NCBI GenBank assembly: GCA_001972305.1
Contig: BDDD01000919.1
Span: 503,442-567,441, forward strand
DNA length: 64,000 bases
Reading direction: 5' to 3'
From: Cephalotus follicularis
Lineage: Eukaryota > Streptophyta > Magnoliopsida > Oxalidales > Cephalotaceae
How positions within the stretch are numbered: position 1 is the first letter of the stretch; each line of letters opens with the position of its first letter. Positions 34,188-46,699 of the stretch are shown one piece after another. A program made the position numbers and the translations under genes. Below the pieces are notes generated by a model that was not told the origin of the DNA, searched no databases, and saw only the letters and a program-made list of their open reading frames with translations.

Positions 34188-35742
34188 GTATGTTTGTGAT
34201 TATATATAGTGGAACTTAGGTCACAACTGGGCTTTTCTCCTAATTGATGATGTTTTAATGGACCAAATGACTTGAAATTGGAATTATGTGTTCTTGGATG
34301 ATTCCTTCAAATTTTTGTGAGAATCGAATTAGTGGAAGTATATCAATTTTAGTTTTAAAATTTGGTTTGAACACTTTGAGTAAGGAAAACTGAAAATTGG
34401 CTTCTAACCTTTGGCAGCCATTTCCAGTTGACTATCATTGGTTCAGAAAATACAGTTTTACTGCTAACCCAATAGTAAAAGACTTTAGTGCAATTTTCTA
34501 GTCCGAAAAGTCATGTTTTGAGATTTTTGTACGTTTTCTTCACTGGTTTCAATGGGAATCTCCTAGGGCATATACTACACTCTTTTAAACATTTTTTTTA
34601 ATGTGAATCGATCATGGATCAAGTTTTGCCAAATATTGGATTGTTTTCTAAATGAAATTGCATTGGAATGTATTGTGTTGTAGTTTGACATTAGATTGTA
34701 TGTTTGCACCTATTATAGTGACCTCATTGGCTCTAGTTCAGGTATGATAGTCGTAAAACTTTTGTCGGATTGACCATCTAACTAGACAGTGTTAGTGGCT
34801 TCTAGTTTAGGTATGCTAGGCATTGGACCTTGTCCAATTGACCCTCTGACTAGTTAGTCCGGCTTCTATTTTAGGTATGCTAGGAATCAAACCTTGTCTA
34901 GCTAGTCTTCTTTCTTGATTGACACATTGTATTGTATCGATATTGTTGGAGGTCATTAAGCTCTATAGATAGGATTAAGTGTGTTCGCACACGTGTATTG
35001 GATTGTCTTGTAGATGTATGAATAGGATTATATGATTAGGTGCTACTGCATATACACTAACTAGGGATTCTTGTATATGAATGGTTTATCACAATTGACA
35101 TTCATACATATGACATGACATACATCTTATTGTTATATCTGTTCACTCCATTGTGCATGAAGATATATCTACTAGGCCTTGTGGTTGACCCATCCTTGGG
35201 GGTGAACATATTGTTAACTGTGATAGGTCAAGGAGCGAGTGGTAGCAATCAGTGATTGGTGTAGCTACAACTATTGAGACAGAGATGCTTTGAGAGATGC
35301 ATTACGTTTATTTCTTGGTTTATGAATTGTATTGAGATTGAGATGATAGGTAGTGTATTGCTTATATCAGACAATATGGTATTCAGCTTGTATCAAACAG
35401 TTATTGTATTCAACTAGTATCAAACAGTTGTTGTATTCAGCTTGTATCAGACAGTTGTCATATTCAGCTTGTACCAGATTGTTTTGTATTCACCTTGTAT
35501 CAGATTGTTTTGTATTCACCTTATGTCAAATATTAATTTATATTTCTTCCAGTTGACAATATGTGGATCCAGATTATATTTTAGTATGGTTTATCAATGA
35601 AAGTCAGCATGACAGTATTAGTTTCATAAAGTTTTTGATTATTCCGCACATTTTTTATACTTATCTAGTCCATCAGCGATTGGTTAAGTGAAATGTTATT
35701 TGGACAAGACAGAGTGTCGTATCTTGGGCTCAGGGGTATGAC
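34188..35742 (+). repeat. LTR-like sequence with two tandem arrays
   Basis: Non-coding. Units of about 65 bp (GGCTTCTAGTTTAGGTATGC ... GACTAG) recur at 34735-34910. A second array of 28-30 bp units (GTATTCAGCTTGTATCAGAC) spans about 35361-35530 and explains the repetitive ORF there. The segment ends GGGCTCAGGGGTATGACA, close to the plus-strand U5 end of Tekay-type LTRs (GGGGTGTGACA). I infer an old LTR on the plus strand. Its start was not found. Confidence 0.45.
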
Positions 35743-36358
35743 ATGATATTACAGACACTTTGGTCACTAAATATGAGCATTGACCAGAAACATTAACCCC
35801 TATATTACTTGACTTTTTTACCATGTTTATTGACAGAGACTAACGTGTCATTTGTTTTAACAAAGAGATTAAAGTGTGTTCAACACCAAACCTCATGGAC
35901 TAAATTATATTTTTTTCATTTACTAAAAGAAAGTATAAGAGTTTTTTTCATGACTCATGGTCTCCTCTTTTCAAATCATATCCAATTATATATAGTCATT
36001 TCTTATCTTATTATATCCTATCCTATCTTATCAAATCCATTCAAATCATGTCATGTCATATCCCATCAAAATCAGGTAAATATCTGTAAAAAGGGTAACA
36101 AAGACCCGTAAAAGATTCACATACCTCCTAAATCATTTTCTCTTATAACTCTACATGTGACATTGCGCATTAGACGTGCTTTTTTATCATCTATTTTAAC
36201 ATAGAGAGTTTTTTTTATAGATTAATATAGATATTTTTATGCATGATACATGGTCTCCTCTTTTCAAATTTATCCAATCATATCATATCTTATCACATCC
36301 TATCAAATCAAGTGACATTAAATTACGTTATGTCTCATCACATCAAAAGTGGTTTAGT
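35743..36358. repeat. Dispersed repeat relics and ATATCATATC-rich DNA
   Basis: 35750-35935 is related to 31805-31930 (TAAATATGAGCA; TTTAGTCCATGAGG in inverted form). 35985-36070 and 36265-36350 share TCATATC/TATCAAATC strings and a repeated CATGGTCTCCTCTTTTCAAAT block (about 35955 and 36248), which suggests a partial duplication. There is no gene. Confidence 0.45.
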
Positions 36359-38084
36359 TGTTAGGGATAAGTGCTACAAGCTAGGTTATCTTGTAATAAC
36401 AATAGTTTGTAATAAACATTAAAGTTCAATAAAAGATGTTCTTTATTATAATCAATGAAAATTGTTCATTTATGTATGTTTGTATAAATATATAATCAAT
36501 TAATGTCCATGAAATAAAGTATGATGACTAAGACCATGATGAGATCATGCTGCGAGACTTAGCACATCGGTAAGCTTTATTCTAGAACTTTCCTAGTTGT
36601 AGGATAACATACTTGGACATATGTTATCTGGATAGACTATCACGTTGTATGCCAGCTCATTGAAGAGGTTGATTGTTCTCACAAGTCATTATGTAGTGAT
36701 TATATGGCATACACGTGGGTTCTCATTATTTTATGAGTTCACTGAAGTGGCTCGTTGTAGAAAGACCTGAATGGAGTTTTACTTACATGTCAGACATGTT
36801 TCCAGTATTGCAGTAGTGTGTGTGGTCCTTAGACCTGAGCCACAACTAAATGTCTTGTGTATAAGATATCATACTTTGATGATACTTAAGTACGTCTTCT
36901 AACCATGAGGAGTATACAGGTTTTAATTGGGTATATGGATTATGCATGGAGATATGTGAATGAGCAATATGGAATCTACCACTCCCAGTGAAGGGAGTTA
37001 TGCTTAGGGTTATTAGCTATAATATTTCTTGGCCAGGATGAAAAGGTTTTGGAATGTTGATTCTAATATCAGAGTTTAGTTAATTAGAAAGGGTTTCTAA
37101 TTTGATCGTTATAGCTAATTACCTACAATATCATTTTAATGAATGAACTATTAGGGCCTAACATATTCCTTGCCCTAGGTTTAATTCAAGCATTGTCGGT
37201 AGAAGGATTACACGTGCACGTAACTTTAATTCGATATTCAAGGATATATTCATATTACATGAGGGTTAATATGCATTGCTAGATGTCGATGTTGATAATT
37301 AGGATAATCGAAATTAATTGATTATTAATCATGTATAATAAAGAATTAAAATAAGGGTTTAATTATTTTATTTCGATTATAAATTTCTAATGCGATTAGG
37401 AATGATTAATTGGACAATCATAAGTGTTATGATTAATCCTATGTCCAGTGTAATTATGAACCCATAGAGTCACATACAATACAAGTGTGAGAACGCAAGA
37501 GAATTAGAGCGAGATAATTAATTAATTAGACTAATGTGATTAGTTTAATTGAATTAGCTTATGAGATAAGCTACATGATTAATGAGATTAATCATGTTGT
37601 TCATTCTCATGACTTATTTACCTTTGACTTGGCAAAATCATAAGGTAAAAAGTTATGACCATCACTTACTATATAAAGGAAGTGTGTAATGTGACTAAGG
37701 TTAAGAGTTCATTTTTTCTAACCTTCTATTTTAACTAAGGCTTTTGAGACTAGTCTCTCACCTTGGTAAAAAGACTAGCTTGGCCAAAATTTTACTCCCT
37801 CCATCATACACTAACTCTTGCTTCTCTCTTGGTGTGGACATTCTTGGAGATAGCATATACTTTGCTATTCAAGTGCCTTGAAGTAAGATAGGTTTTGAAA
37901 AGATTTAGAAGGAGTTAAAGAACTAAGAGTAAGTGTTACTTTAATCTTTGTCTTCTCTTCATTTCTTTGGTTTTGGTATGTCAGAGTGATGATCAAAGTG
38001 ATCTTGGCATTAGGTTTTCTTTATAGCAAATCCATTCCGTTTTATGGTTTGCTAGTTTGGGTTAGATTAAGTGTTAATCTAACA
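36359..38084 (+). repeat. LTR-like sequence with TGTTAG...CTAACA ends
   Basis: It is about 1.7 kb and non-coding, with 6-bp inverted ends TGTTAG and CTAACA. It shares TCCTTAGACCTGAG with the reverse strand of the LTR at 1-654. No matching 5-bp target copies flank it (TTAGT versus ACTTT), and no PBS follows, so it may be a truncated or recombined copia LTR. Confidence 0.5.
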
Positions 38085-39057
38085 ACTTTTTAATGAAACC
38101 AACATTAGCATCATTCAAGAGAAGATAGTGAGAGCAAGAGAGGATGAGAAAATTGATTCTAATTGGCTGTGATTTGCAATGGGCGGAGAATTTTTTTGAA
38201 AAAGAGGTTGGGAAGGCCTAAGAGAATTTTGAGAGAGTTTAAGACTTTGATATTACTAGACATGGTTGAAAGTTTTTAAACATATCTATACCAATTTTGA
38301 ACTGAACAGATTGTGAATGTTTATTTGGATCATTGGGTTTTAATATTAAACTAAATTCATATATGGTTCAAACTTATGTTTTTTTTAGTATAGTTTTGAA
38401 TTTAAGTTTGATTATTAAGGACTGTTTCTATACAAACAAAGTAAACCTTTTGGTTTTTTTTTTTTATATTTGGTGTCAGTTTCTAACAACAATATTTACC
38501 ATTGAAAAAAAAATATTTATCTATAAAATAAATATCAATGATATTTGTATAATAACTTATATGATTTTTTATTTTTAGTACGTCAAATATGTTTATCAAA
38601 CATAAAGTATTTTAATATCATATTTGTCATTTTTAAACAATATGTAAAATAGATTAAATATTTTTTAATTCATGATTAAAAAAAACATAATTAACTTAAA
38701 AACACCACATAAAATATATCACACCGTTTAAGCCGAGCCTGCGTTTAAATCGAGCCTGGCTGCAAAGCGCGGGAATTCCGCTAGTTATGATTAAATAGAT
38801 AAGTTGTCCCATTGGAGGAAATGGGATATTCAATCGGTAAGCTTTCTCTAGGTTCAAATATGCCACTCAATATTATTTAAACGTCTAAAATACCCTTCAT
38901 CACTACAACTACGATCTTGCTGGTCCCATATTAAAAACCACTACTGTCAAACGAAAACCAGTAAACCACCTCATCCAGTCGTAAAGTTGATTTTGGAAAC
39001 TGGTTATTTGCACCAATGGTTCCTTCAAACCTCTAGCCAATCCAATGAAGGAGGGCA
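38085..39057. other. AT-rich intergenic, possible Helitron 3' end at 38755-38785
   Basis: No gene is seen. At 38766-38785 a GC-rich near-palindrome (GCGCGGGAATTCCGC) is followed at once by CTAGT and then T, the 3' terminus expected of Helitrons (hairpin plus CTRRT, insertion before T). A matching 5' end beginning TC was not identified with confidence; A|TCTATACC at 38284 is one candidate. Confidence 0.35.
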
Positions 39058-42000
39058 TAGGGCCGATCCGGCCCTAAGGACCGGCCCTGCCAGACCTTAA
39101 TTCGTCTTGCCCAGCCCGGACCGGTCTTCGGTCCTGAGGGCTGAAGACCTAATCAGGATCGGACCAGATCCGTAACTGGGACCAGTTATGGGACTGGTGC
39201 AGGCCCACACTGGTCCCAACTGCATTTCTGAAAGAAAAATATATTTTTTTAAAAAAATAACAGGCAACGACTAGTAGACAACAGTCATGTGGCAACAGTA
39301 TTTGTTGCTGCTGCCACATGAATAGCAGTAAGGCAATAGTCATTTGCTGCTTATTTTATTTATTTTTTAAAATTCATTCATAAAACTCTATAAATAGCAC
39401 CTCCATTTTCCATTTTCAACCACAATTCTCATTTCTCTCAATCCTCTCAACTCTCAACTTCTTTGCTAATTTGTTTAGTTACTACATACTACAAAAATAT
39501 GTCGAACAATAGATCTGGAAGCTCGAGCTCACACTCAAACAATCACTTCGATGAAAGAATATAGTGTATGGATGCCCGACTGATAATTAATTTCAACAGT
39601 GAAGCCCTTTTTGGGCCGAAGAAAGAAATACCATCAACCATGCCGCACTTGGCTGCATACGATGATTTCACCCAACCTCATGATGATTTGGAATTTAACC
39701 CATTTGAGAACGTCGATCCTGTAGATCACCATATCAACGAAGAAGAAGATCTGGAAACACCATATGATGCAGCAACCCCGTAAAAACCAAGGCTCACAAC
39801 ACATGCAACAACCAGAAGCAGCGGTTATGTCTAGAGCTGGTAAGCGTAAAGCGTCTGTGGTGTGGCAATACATGGAGGTACGTGTTGTAAACGGTGTCGT
39901 ATGGGTTTCTGCAAGGTGTGTAACTCTAGCAACTATGCTTTTAAGAAAGGTTCTTACACTGGTACCTACATGAGGCATTTATTGCCTTGTGCCTGTGAAC
40001 ATGACATAACTCTTGGCCAACAAAGCGAGTCTGTTGGAATCGATGCCAGGCTTGGTAGTAGTAATTTTAGATTTTCCAATGATTTACAAATGCAGAAGTT
40101 AGTTAACTTTATTATCTACATGGAATTGCCATTTAGCGTGGTAGATCATCCCATTTTCTAGGAGTGGATTACAACGAGAGTTGATCTCCTTGCCCATATA
40201 ATATCCTGAAGAACATTTGTTTGGGATTGCATGAAAAAGAAAAAGAAAAAGAAAAACCAGAAGCTCATTGAATCACATAAACCAATAACTAGTTTTGCTT
40301 TAACATCTAATGTTTGGACCAATACCGTAGGATGTGCATCCATTTGCATAACAACACATTATGTAGACAGAAAATGGATCTTACTAAAAAGAATTATGTC
40401 ATTCAGAATTTGTGAGTACCCCACATCGAAACCGAAGTAGGGTCATAGAACAGTGGGGGCGAGAATATGGTATTTTTAATAAAAATTTTCCATTAGTTAT
40501 GATAATGCAATCAACAACACCCTTGACGTCACTATACTGAAAAATAAGATTAATCCCATTTTAGATGGTAGATTGTTCCATGCTAGGTGTGTATACCCTA
40601 TTATTAATTTAATTGTTTAAGAAGGTTTAGAATTTGTTGGGCTAATCGTCGAAAAAATTAGAAATTCTATTTGCTTCATTAAATATTCACCATCAAGCAA
40701 GCAAGAGTTTAAATGTATGTGTCGAGAACATGGCCTGAAATACAAGTGTTTAATGGTTAATGCGCATCATAGGTGGAATTCCATTTATGAAATGTGTAAA
40801 CTTGCATACACATATAGAGTACCTCTATTTTCATTTGTTTTCGCATATACAATTAATTGGTATTGTGATGAGCATGATTGGAAAGCTGTTTAATAGTTAT
40901 TAATTTTCTGTCTAAATTTGATAAACTAACAAAGTTGTTTTCAAGTCAATACTATGTAACTTAGGGCTATGCATGAATCGGTGCGGAGCGATTTTTCTTT
41001 GAAGCTGAAATCGAACCCTCATCTTGTGGTTTTTTAATTTATCTAAACCGCACCGCACCGAGACTTTATAAAAATTGAGAAAAACCACACGCAAAAACCC
41101 AGTTCGGTGTTGTTCGGTTTTACGGTTTTTAGGCTTTCAATTTTAAGTCTTTCACATGGACATTTTATTTTAATATTTGCTGGACTATAACACTAATAAG
41201 GATAGGCTTTTTATTTGTAATAGCCCACAATCCTACTAAATAATCATCAATTCCCTATAAATAAATTTTAAACAAAATCTTTAATATACTAAAATGAACA
41301 TTCATAAAAGCCATCAAACCCTGATACACACACAACCAGCAAATACGTAAGCACACCTGCTACACATCAAACCCATATCACAAATTCAAGTAAACATACC
41401 AAGATCATATAATTCACAAGTGACTAGAGCACATATGCCCACAACCAAACTAACTACTGCAACGAAAATAGAAGGATAATATTGGTGCGACAGAAGCTAA
41501 AGAGATCGTGTTATTTTTTAGGGTTTAATAGTTTCACTTTTTATTTGGAGAGTTAATATTGGGTAAGGGTGGGTTTAGTTAGTCATTTAAAATGTGTAAA
41601 GTGTGGGTAAGATTTGAGATACGATTCAGTTTTTGAGTTTCAGACATAATCCATAGTCGAACCGCAAAACTTCAATTTTACCAATTTCAAAACTGCAACC
41701 GCACTTATTAAAAAAAACTGATCCGCACCGCATCAAAAACGTCAGTTCGGTTCTGTTTTGTGGTTCGGTCAATTTTTTGCACATCCCTAATGTAACCACA
41801 AACATTATTGTCTTCAAGCTTTATGAAATTTGTGCATTGTTTGAGAAGTACAGGTTGGATGCAAAATGCTGGAAAATGACAAACCAAATTTCTTAAATAC
41901 TTTAGGAACATTCCGTTGCTATATTTATTTGCTTCTGTAGTAGATCCAGGATAAATATGCAAGGTCTATGCACAAACTAGAGAAGATAAAATATTCATTG

Positions 42001-42764
42001 TCTTCGGATGCAGATTTTGTTAATCATGATAGGGATAGTATACTAGGACACTTAACAACGATGTTTGAAATATATGTGGATAAAACTAACAGTGCAAAAT
42101 TACAACAACAAATTAATTCTCCGTCTTCAGATAAGGGAAAACACAAGAGCCTTTCTTCGTTCATGAGGTTAGCGTGACGTAGTTCACCAAATACACCTAG
42201 GAGCTCCTCTGGTTCTTGGTCAAGAAACAATGAATTGCATCGGTATCTGAAGGAATTTCCACCTTCACACTACATGACAATCGAAGAGGCGAATGACGTT
42301 GATTTGTTATAATGGTGGAAGGCAAGATCCCGACAATATTCGGTTCTATCCACAATGTCAAAGAACTTGTTAACCTCCCAGTCTCAACAGTTGCTTCGGA
42401 GTTCGCCTTCTCAGTGAGTTGTAGTCCTTGACATTAACGACCGGCGCACTAAACTTAGTCCTAGGTCAGTGGAGCTTCACATTTGTCTACAATACTGAAT
42501 TTCTCAAGATGCTCGCATAGTGCAATTGACGGAGGAGGACACCAACAGTGGAGAATGACACAACAACTTGAAGAACTCTTGGTCCACAAGAGTATAAATT
42601 ATTAACGGCTAAAAAATAAATATGTACACTCCTGACCTGAAAAAGTATAAATCCTAAACAACTAAATAAAAAAAAAAACACATTTCTTATCCTTAGAAAT
42701 TGCACTTTCATTATTTGGTTATTTGCATTTGTTCAATGTAATACTCTGAATTTCATATTATTAA
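39058..42764 (+). pseudogene. hAT-family transposase relic (BED zinc finger type)
   Basis: TAGGGCCGATCCGG at 39058 looks like a hAT terminal repeat. A coding-like start (MSNNRSGSS) is at about 39499. A BED-type zinc finger spans two frames around 39790-39990 (SVVWQYME; FCKVCNSSNY ... YMRHLLPCACEHD). MELPFSVVDHPIF, then an Asn/Asp-rich core, follow to 40890 (DNAINNTLDVTILKNK, FHARC, HRWNSIYEM). The C-terminal part at 41970-42430 keeps YLKEFP, WWKARSRQYSVLSTM and VSTVASEFAFS, the dimerisation region. Stops and frameshifts are many. A non-autonomous element at 40962-41789 interrupts it, and its 3' flank was hit by copia at 42765. A possible far end is GCCCT near 60855. Confidence 0.75.
40962..41789. 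mobile_element. Non-autonomous hAT-type element with 8-bp target copies
   Basis: The ends are TAGGGCTATGCA (left) and, read inward, TAGGGATGTGCA (right): 12-bp imperfect terminal inverted repeats. Flanks ATGTAACT (40954-40961) and ATGTAACC (41790-41797) match in 7 of 8 bases, as expected for hAT transposition. The interior is non-coding, with CGGTGCGG and GGTTCGGT-rich subterminal sequence on both sides. Confidence 0.8.
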
Positions 42765-42956
42765 TGAAAGTTTTCTTTTCTTTCATTGATATATTTTCTG
42801 TCACTATACAAGCCCATTTATAGAGTTGATTCAATGCTAAAAAATGAAGAAAACTAGATTACAGGAACTATACAGCTAAGAAAAAATAAAATCCCTAAAA
42901 ATCTGGACATTGAAATTATGACAGGATTTCTCTGAATTTATGACAAGATTTCCACA
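42765..42956 (-). repeat. 3' LTR of copia element
   Basis: 192 bp. It matches 60345-60541 with several substitutions and a small A-run difference. ATTAA precedes it. Confidence 0.88.
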
Positions 42957-44954
42957 TTCCCCCTCAAGCTGGGATGTATATACATTGATCATTCCCAACT
43001 TGCTTACTAGATTTCCAAAGAAAGATTTGTGCAAACTTTTGGGAAGAATATCTGTTGTCTGTTCCCTAGTAGTTATGTAAGTTAGGCACACACTTCTATC
43101 CTCAATCTTCTCCTTGATAAAATGACAGTCAACTTCAACATGTTTAGTACGATCATGATGAACAGGATTTTGTGCAACACTAACTGCAACTTTGTTATCA
43201 CAATACAACCTCATCGGAGAGTTATAAGGAATATTCGACTCACTAAGCAGTCTTCTCAGCCAAACCCTTTCACAAATACCATGAGCTAATGCTCAAAATT
43301 CTACTTATGCACTGCTTCTTGCAAGTACTGGTTGTTTCTTGCTTCTCCAAGTCACAAGATTACCGCACACATAGGTACAATACCCTGACATTGACCTTCT
43401 ATCCACTGATGATCCAACCCAATCAGCATCAATGTAGATTTCTACCATTCTCTGTTCGCCCTTTTTGAAGAACAACCCTCTCCCTGGTGTTCCTTCTAAG
43501 TATCTCAAGACCTTGTAGACTGCATCAAGGTGCTCCTCCTTAGGTGAGTGCATGAATTGGCTGATCATACTCATAACAAATGAAATATCTGGCCATGTGT
43601 GAGATAAGTAAACCAGCTTGCCCACCAATCTCTGATACTGTTCCCTGTCCACCTCTTTTCTACCTTCAATACTAAGTTTGAGACTAGGCTTCATAGGTGT
43701 CTCAGTTGGTTTGCATCCCAGCTTCTTGCAGGAGATCAAGAATATATTTTCTCTGAGAAATAGTAATTCCAAACTTGCTTCTGGCTACCTCCATACCAAT
43801 AAAGTACCTTAGAACTCCAAGATCTTTTAATTCAAACTTTTCAGCAAGATACTTCTTCAAGGAATATAACTCTTCATGATAATCCCCTGTAACGATTATG
43901 TCATCCACATATACTATAAGAATAGCAATTTTAGCATCTTTGGAGTGTTTATAAAAGAACGTGTGGTCGGATTGAGCTTGTAGGAAACCCTTTTTCTTAA
44001 CTGCTTGAGTAAAATTTTCAAACCATTCTTTAGGGGATTGCTTAAGCCCATAGAGAGACTTCTTCAATTTGCACACATAACCACTTTTCCTCTCAAATCT
44101 CGGAGGCGGATTCATATACATTTCTTCACGTAAGTCGCCATTTAAGAATGCATTCTTCATATCCAATTGTTGCAAAGTCCAATCAAGGTTAACGGCTAGA
44201 GAGAGAAGAACTCTTATGATATTGAGTTTGTCTACTGGAGCAAAAGTCTCCTAATAATCTATGTCGTATGTCTGAGTAAAACCCTTGGCAACAAGTCTTA
44301 CCTTATATTTGTTAATACTACTGTATGCATTAAACTTTATGGTGAAGACCCACTTACAGCCCACTGTTTTTTTGTCTTTAGGTAATTTCATGATCTCCCA
44401 TGTACCATTCCTTTCGAAGGCACTCATCTCTTCTAAGAGTGCTATTTTCCACTTGGAATCATTAGGGCTTCTTGAATATTTTTTGGTACATTTGTATTGG
44501 TCAATGTAGTAGTGAAGGCATGAAATTTAGGTGATAATTTTTCATACGAAACATACTGAGGTATAGGGTGCTGTGTACATGACCTAGTCCCTTTCCTGAG
44601 TGCAATTGGCAGATCCAAGTTCTCATGTAGTGGTTCAATGACATGTTGGTCTGAAGTATCCACACTGAGAAACTCTAAGTCTGAACTAGGAACTAGATCG
44701 AACTTTTGGCCTTGTAAAGTATTGAGATTATCACCACTTTGAGGATGTCTTCTGCGTGAGTATGTCAGGAGTTGAGGTTGCCGGGTTTTAAGTTCTTTTG
44801 TTTCCAAATTTTTTGGTTGTTTAACTTGAGGTATCATAGGGCTAGTGGAGGATAATAGAGGTGAAGGTAAAACTATAGTTGCTGAATCTGTTTGAGGTTT
44901 ATCCCAAGACCTATCTTCTCTTAAGTTCTCCCCCCTGAAGAAAGGTTTGGGTGA
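42957..44954 (-). pseudogene. Copia reverse transcriptase and RNase H
   Basis: 44954-44442 encodes the variable linker between integrase and RT. 44175-43702 holds the RT core with LDMKNAFLNG (motif A) and VYVDDIIVTGD (motif C); both catalytic Asp regions are intact. The chain goes on in other frames: 43772-43305 (ETPMKPSLKL, the RNase H start ADWVGS) and 43214-42957 (LYCDNKVAVSVAQNP, HVEVDCHFIKEK, ILPKSLHK). Several frame changes and an early stop (LARSSA-stop) show loss of function. It ends at the polypurine tract. Confidence 0.87.
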
Positions 44955-44959
44955 AGAAC

Positions 44960-45730
44960 TGTTGACTTTCAGTCTCAATCCTAAGTTTTAATGATTACAA
45001 ATTTGCATTTAATAAGTTTACTTAATGTGCAAGATATTAGAAAGCTTCACAAATGGCAAAAATCAACTGCAAGGAAAAGACATCGACCTTCATTGCAAAA
45101 GACATCGACGTCCGTACAAAAGACATCGATCCCTATCAAGAAGACATGGACGTCTTGAGGTGCCAAAGTTACAGGTCAAATTTGTGTAAAGACATCGATC
45201 CATACAGGCAAAGACATCGACGTCCAACAATAGACATCGATCCCTTTCCATAGACATCTACGTCTTTCTAGACCCAAGTGCAAAAGCCAGAAAAGACATC
45301 GACCCCTAAAGAAGAAGTCGATGTGATGCTCATAACTTCAAAAGCCTGGACACATTCCCAGCAAAGACATCGACGCCTATAAAAGACATCGACGTCTTTT
45401 CAAAATGATTGACCCGGAAAACACGGAACGACTAGTTAACGCACTTACAACGGCTAGTAACAGTCAAAGACATCGACACCTTTCTAAAGACATCGACGTC
45501 TTTATCTCAGCAGACACAAAAACAAAGTTGCATCAACACATTTTTATATCAAAAATGCCCAAGCTTTTGCAACGGCTATAATCTGAAGAAAGCTATATAT
45601 ATAGAGGCCAAGAAACAAGATTAAGCAGATTTTGATCATCTAACATCCAAGCTAAACTTGCACATCTACAAGGAGAAGAACATCAAGCTTTTGTTTACAC
45701 TTTCATATCCAAAGCTTGTAACTAGCTATC
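44960..45730 (+). repeat. Left LTR (truncated) of gag-only copia element
   Basis: It aligns with 50722-51493. It holds the ACATCGACGTC array (45079-45503) and a TATA box (CTATATATATAG, about 45587-45598) downstream of the array. It is interrupted at GCTATC|TGTTTAGC, where the Athila-like sequence begins. Confidence 0.85.
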
Positions 45731-46376
45731 TGTTTAGCATAAAAATGTGTGATTTTTAATGAGTTATTTGTTATATTTTTATGTTTGGAATAGACTACTG
45801 TGGTTGTGTTTATTTGATTTTCAGGTATTATGCTTATTATTGCGGAATGAGAGAAAATGAAGCTAAAACGCTACTTTTCGAGTTAAAGTGGTTTGAAGTC
45901 AAAAATCGGTTCAAAAGTACACCCACTTAAGCGAGAGAAGTCAAAATTTAAGGCTCAGAAGATATTGAATATTGGGTTCATTTTGTTCATAAAATTATTT
46001 GGAGCACTTTTAGTTCTTGGGCCGGTTCATTTTGAAGCTCCGATGAAGAGATATTACAAGAAAACAAGTGTTGAAGCATGTGAAGCCCAATGCTTAGATC
46101 ACAATGACATCATCTTCATTACATTCAATTTTCCATGCAACACGTCTACTAAGCAATTCAAATCCCATGCATGCAACTTGTACATGCCATCCAGCCCACC
46201 ATGCGAATCATTCAACCATCTGCCGTAATTCTACATGCAGCCCAACAACGCATGCACTGCAGCGCCCATACATGCGCCCATCATTCAACAAGCCAGCAAT
46301 CCAACCCATGCGCCCATGCAATATGCCATACATTCAAGTCTTCAGCGCCATGTGAAGGCATAGGTTTAATAATATA

Positions 46377-46640
46377 AGCATCATCCCAAAAGGATGTTCA
46401 CCAGTAAAAATAATGAATACCTGCCTGAAAAAACTTAAACACACAATATGAGAAAACAATTTTATCAATATAAGAGCAATTCCAACAAGACCTCCACCAA
46501 TAGAAACCATCAAGAGAAGAATAACAATGAAACACGTTATCAACAAAACACAGAGATTGCCAAGAAACAATGTGAGCATCGTCCCAATAGGATTTCCACC
46601 AGTAAAAACCATCTAGAGAACAAGAATAATCACGGTCAAC
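46377..46640. repeat. Tandem repeat of about 95 bp, 2.5-3 copies
   Basis: Copies of a block like GCATCGTCCCAATAGGATTTC followed by CACCAGTAAAAACCATC start near 46377, 46470 and 46572. On the minus strand they translate to repeated LDGFYWW(K/R)S. The array sits just after the end of the Athila-like protease region. Confidence 0.6.
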
Positions 46641-46699
46641 CAACCAATCACACACATGGTCCATACGAATGCACACCCTCCATCCTAATTGATTTTTAG

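Noticed and set aside
35353..35556. Repetitive ORF with IKQLLYSACI
   Set aside because: Produced by the 28-30 bp tandem array at 35361-35530.
31805..35935. A single 4-kb DNA transposon with long inverted ends
   Set aside because: The two end segments are related partly in direct and partly in inverted orientation. Separate small repeats explain them better.
36359..38084. Solo LTR with proven target duplication
   Set aside because: The ends look right, but the flanks TTAGT and ACTTT do not match, so only LTR-like is claimed.
45053..45253. Repetitive ORF with KDIDV/KDIDP, repeated at 50815-51015
   Set aside because: It is a translation of the ACATCGA array in the copia LTR, not a protein repeat family.
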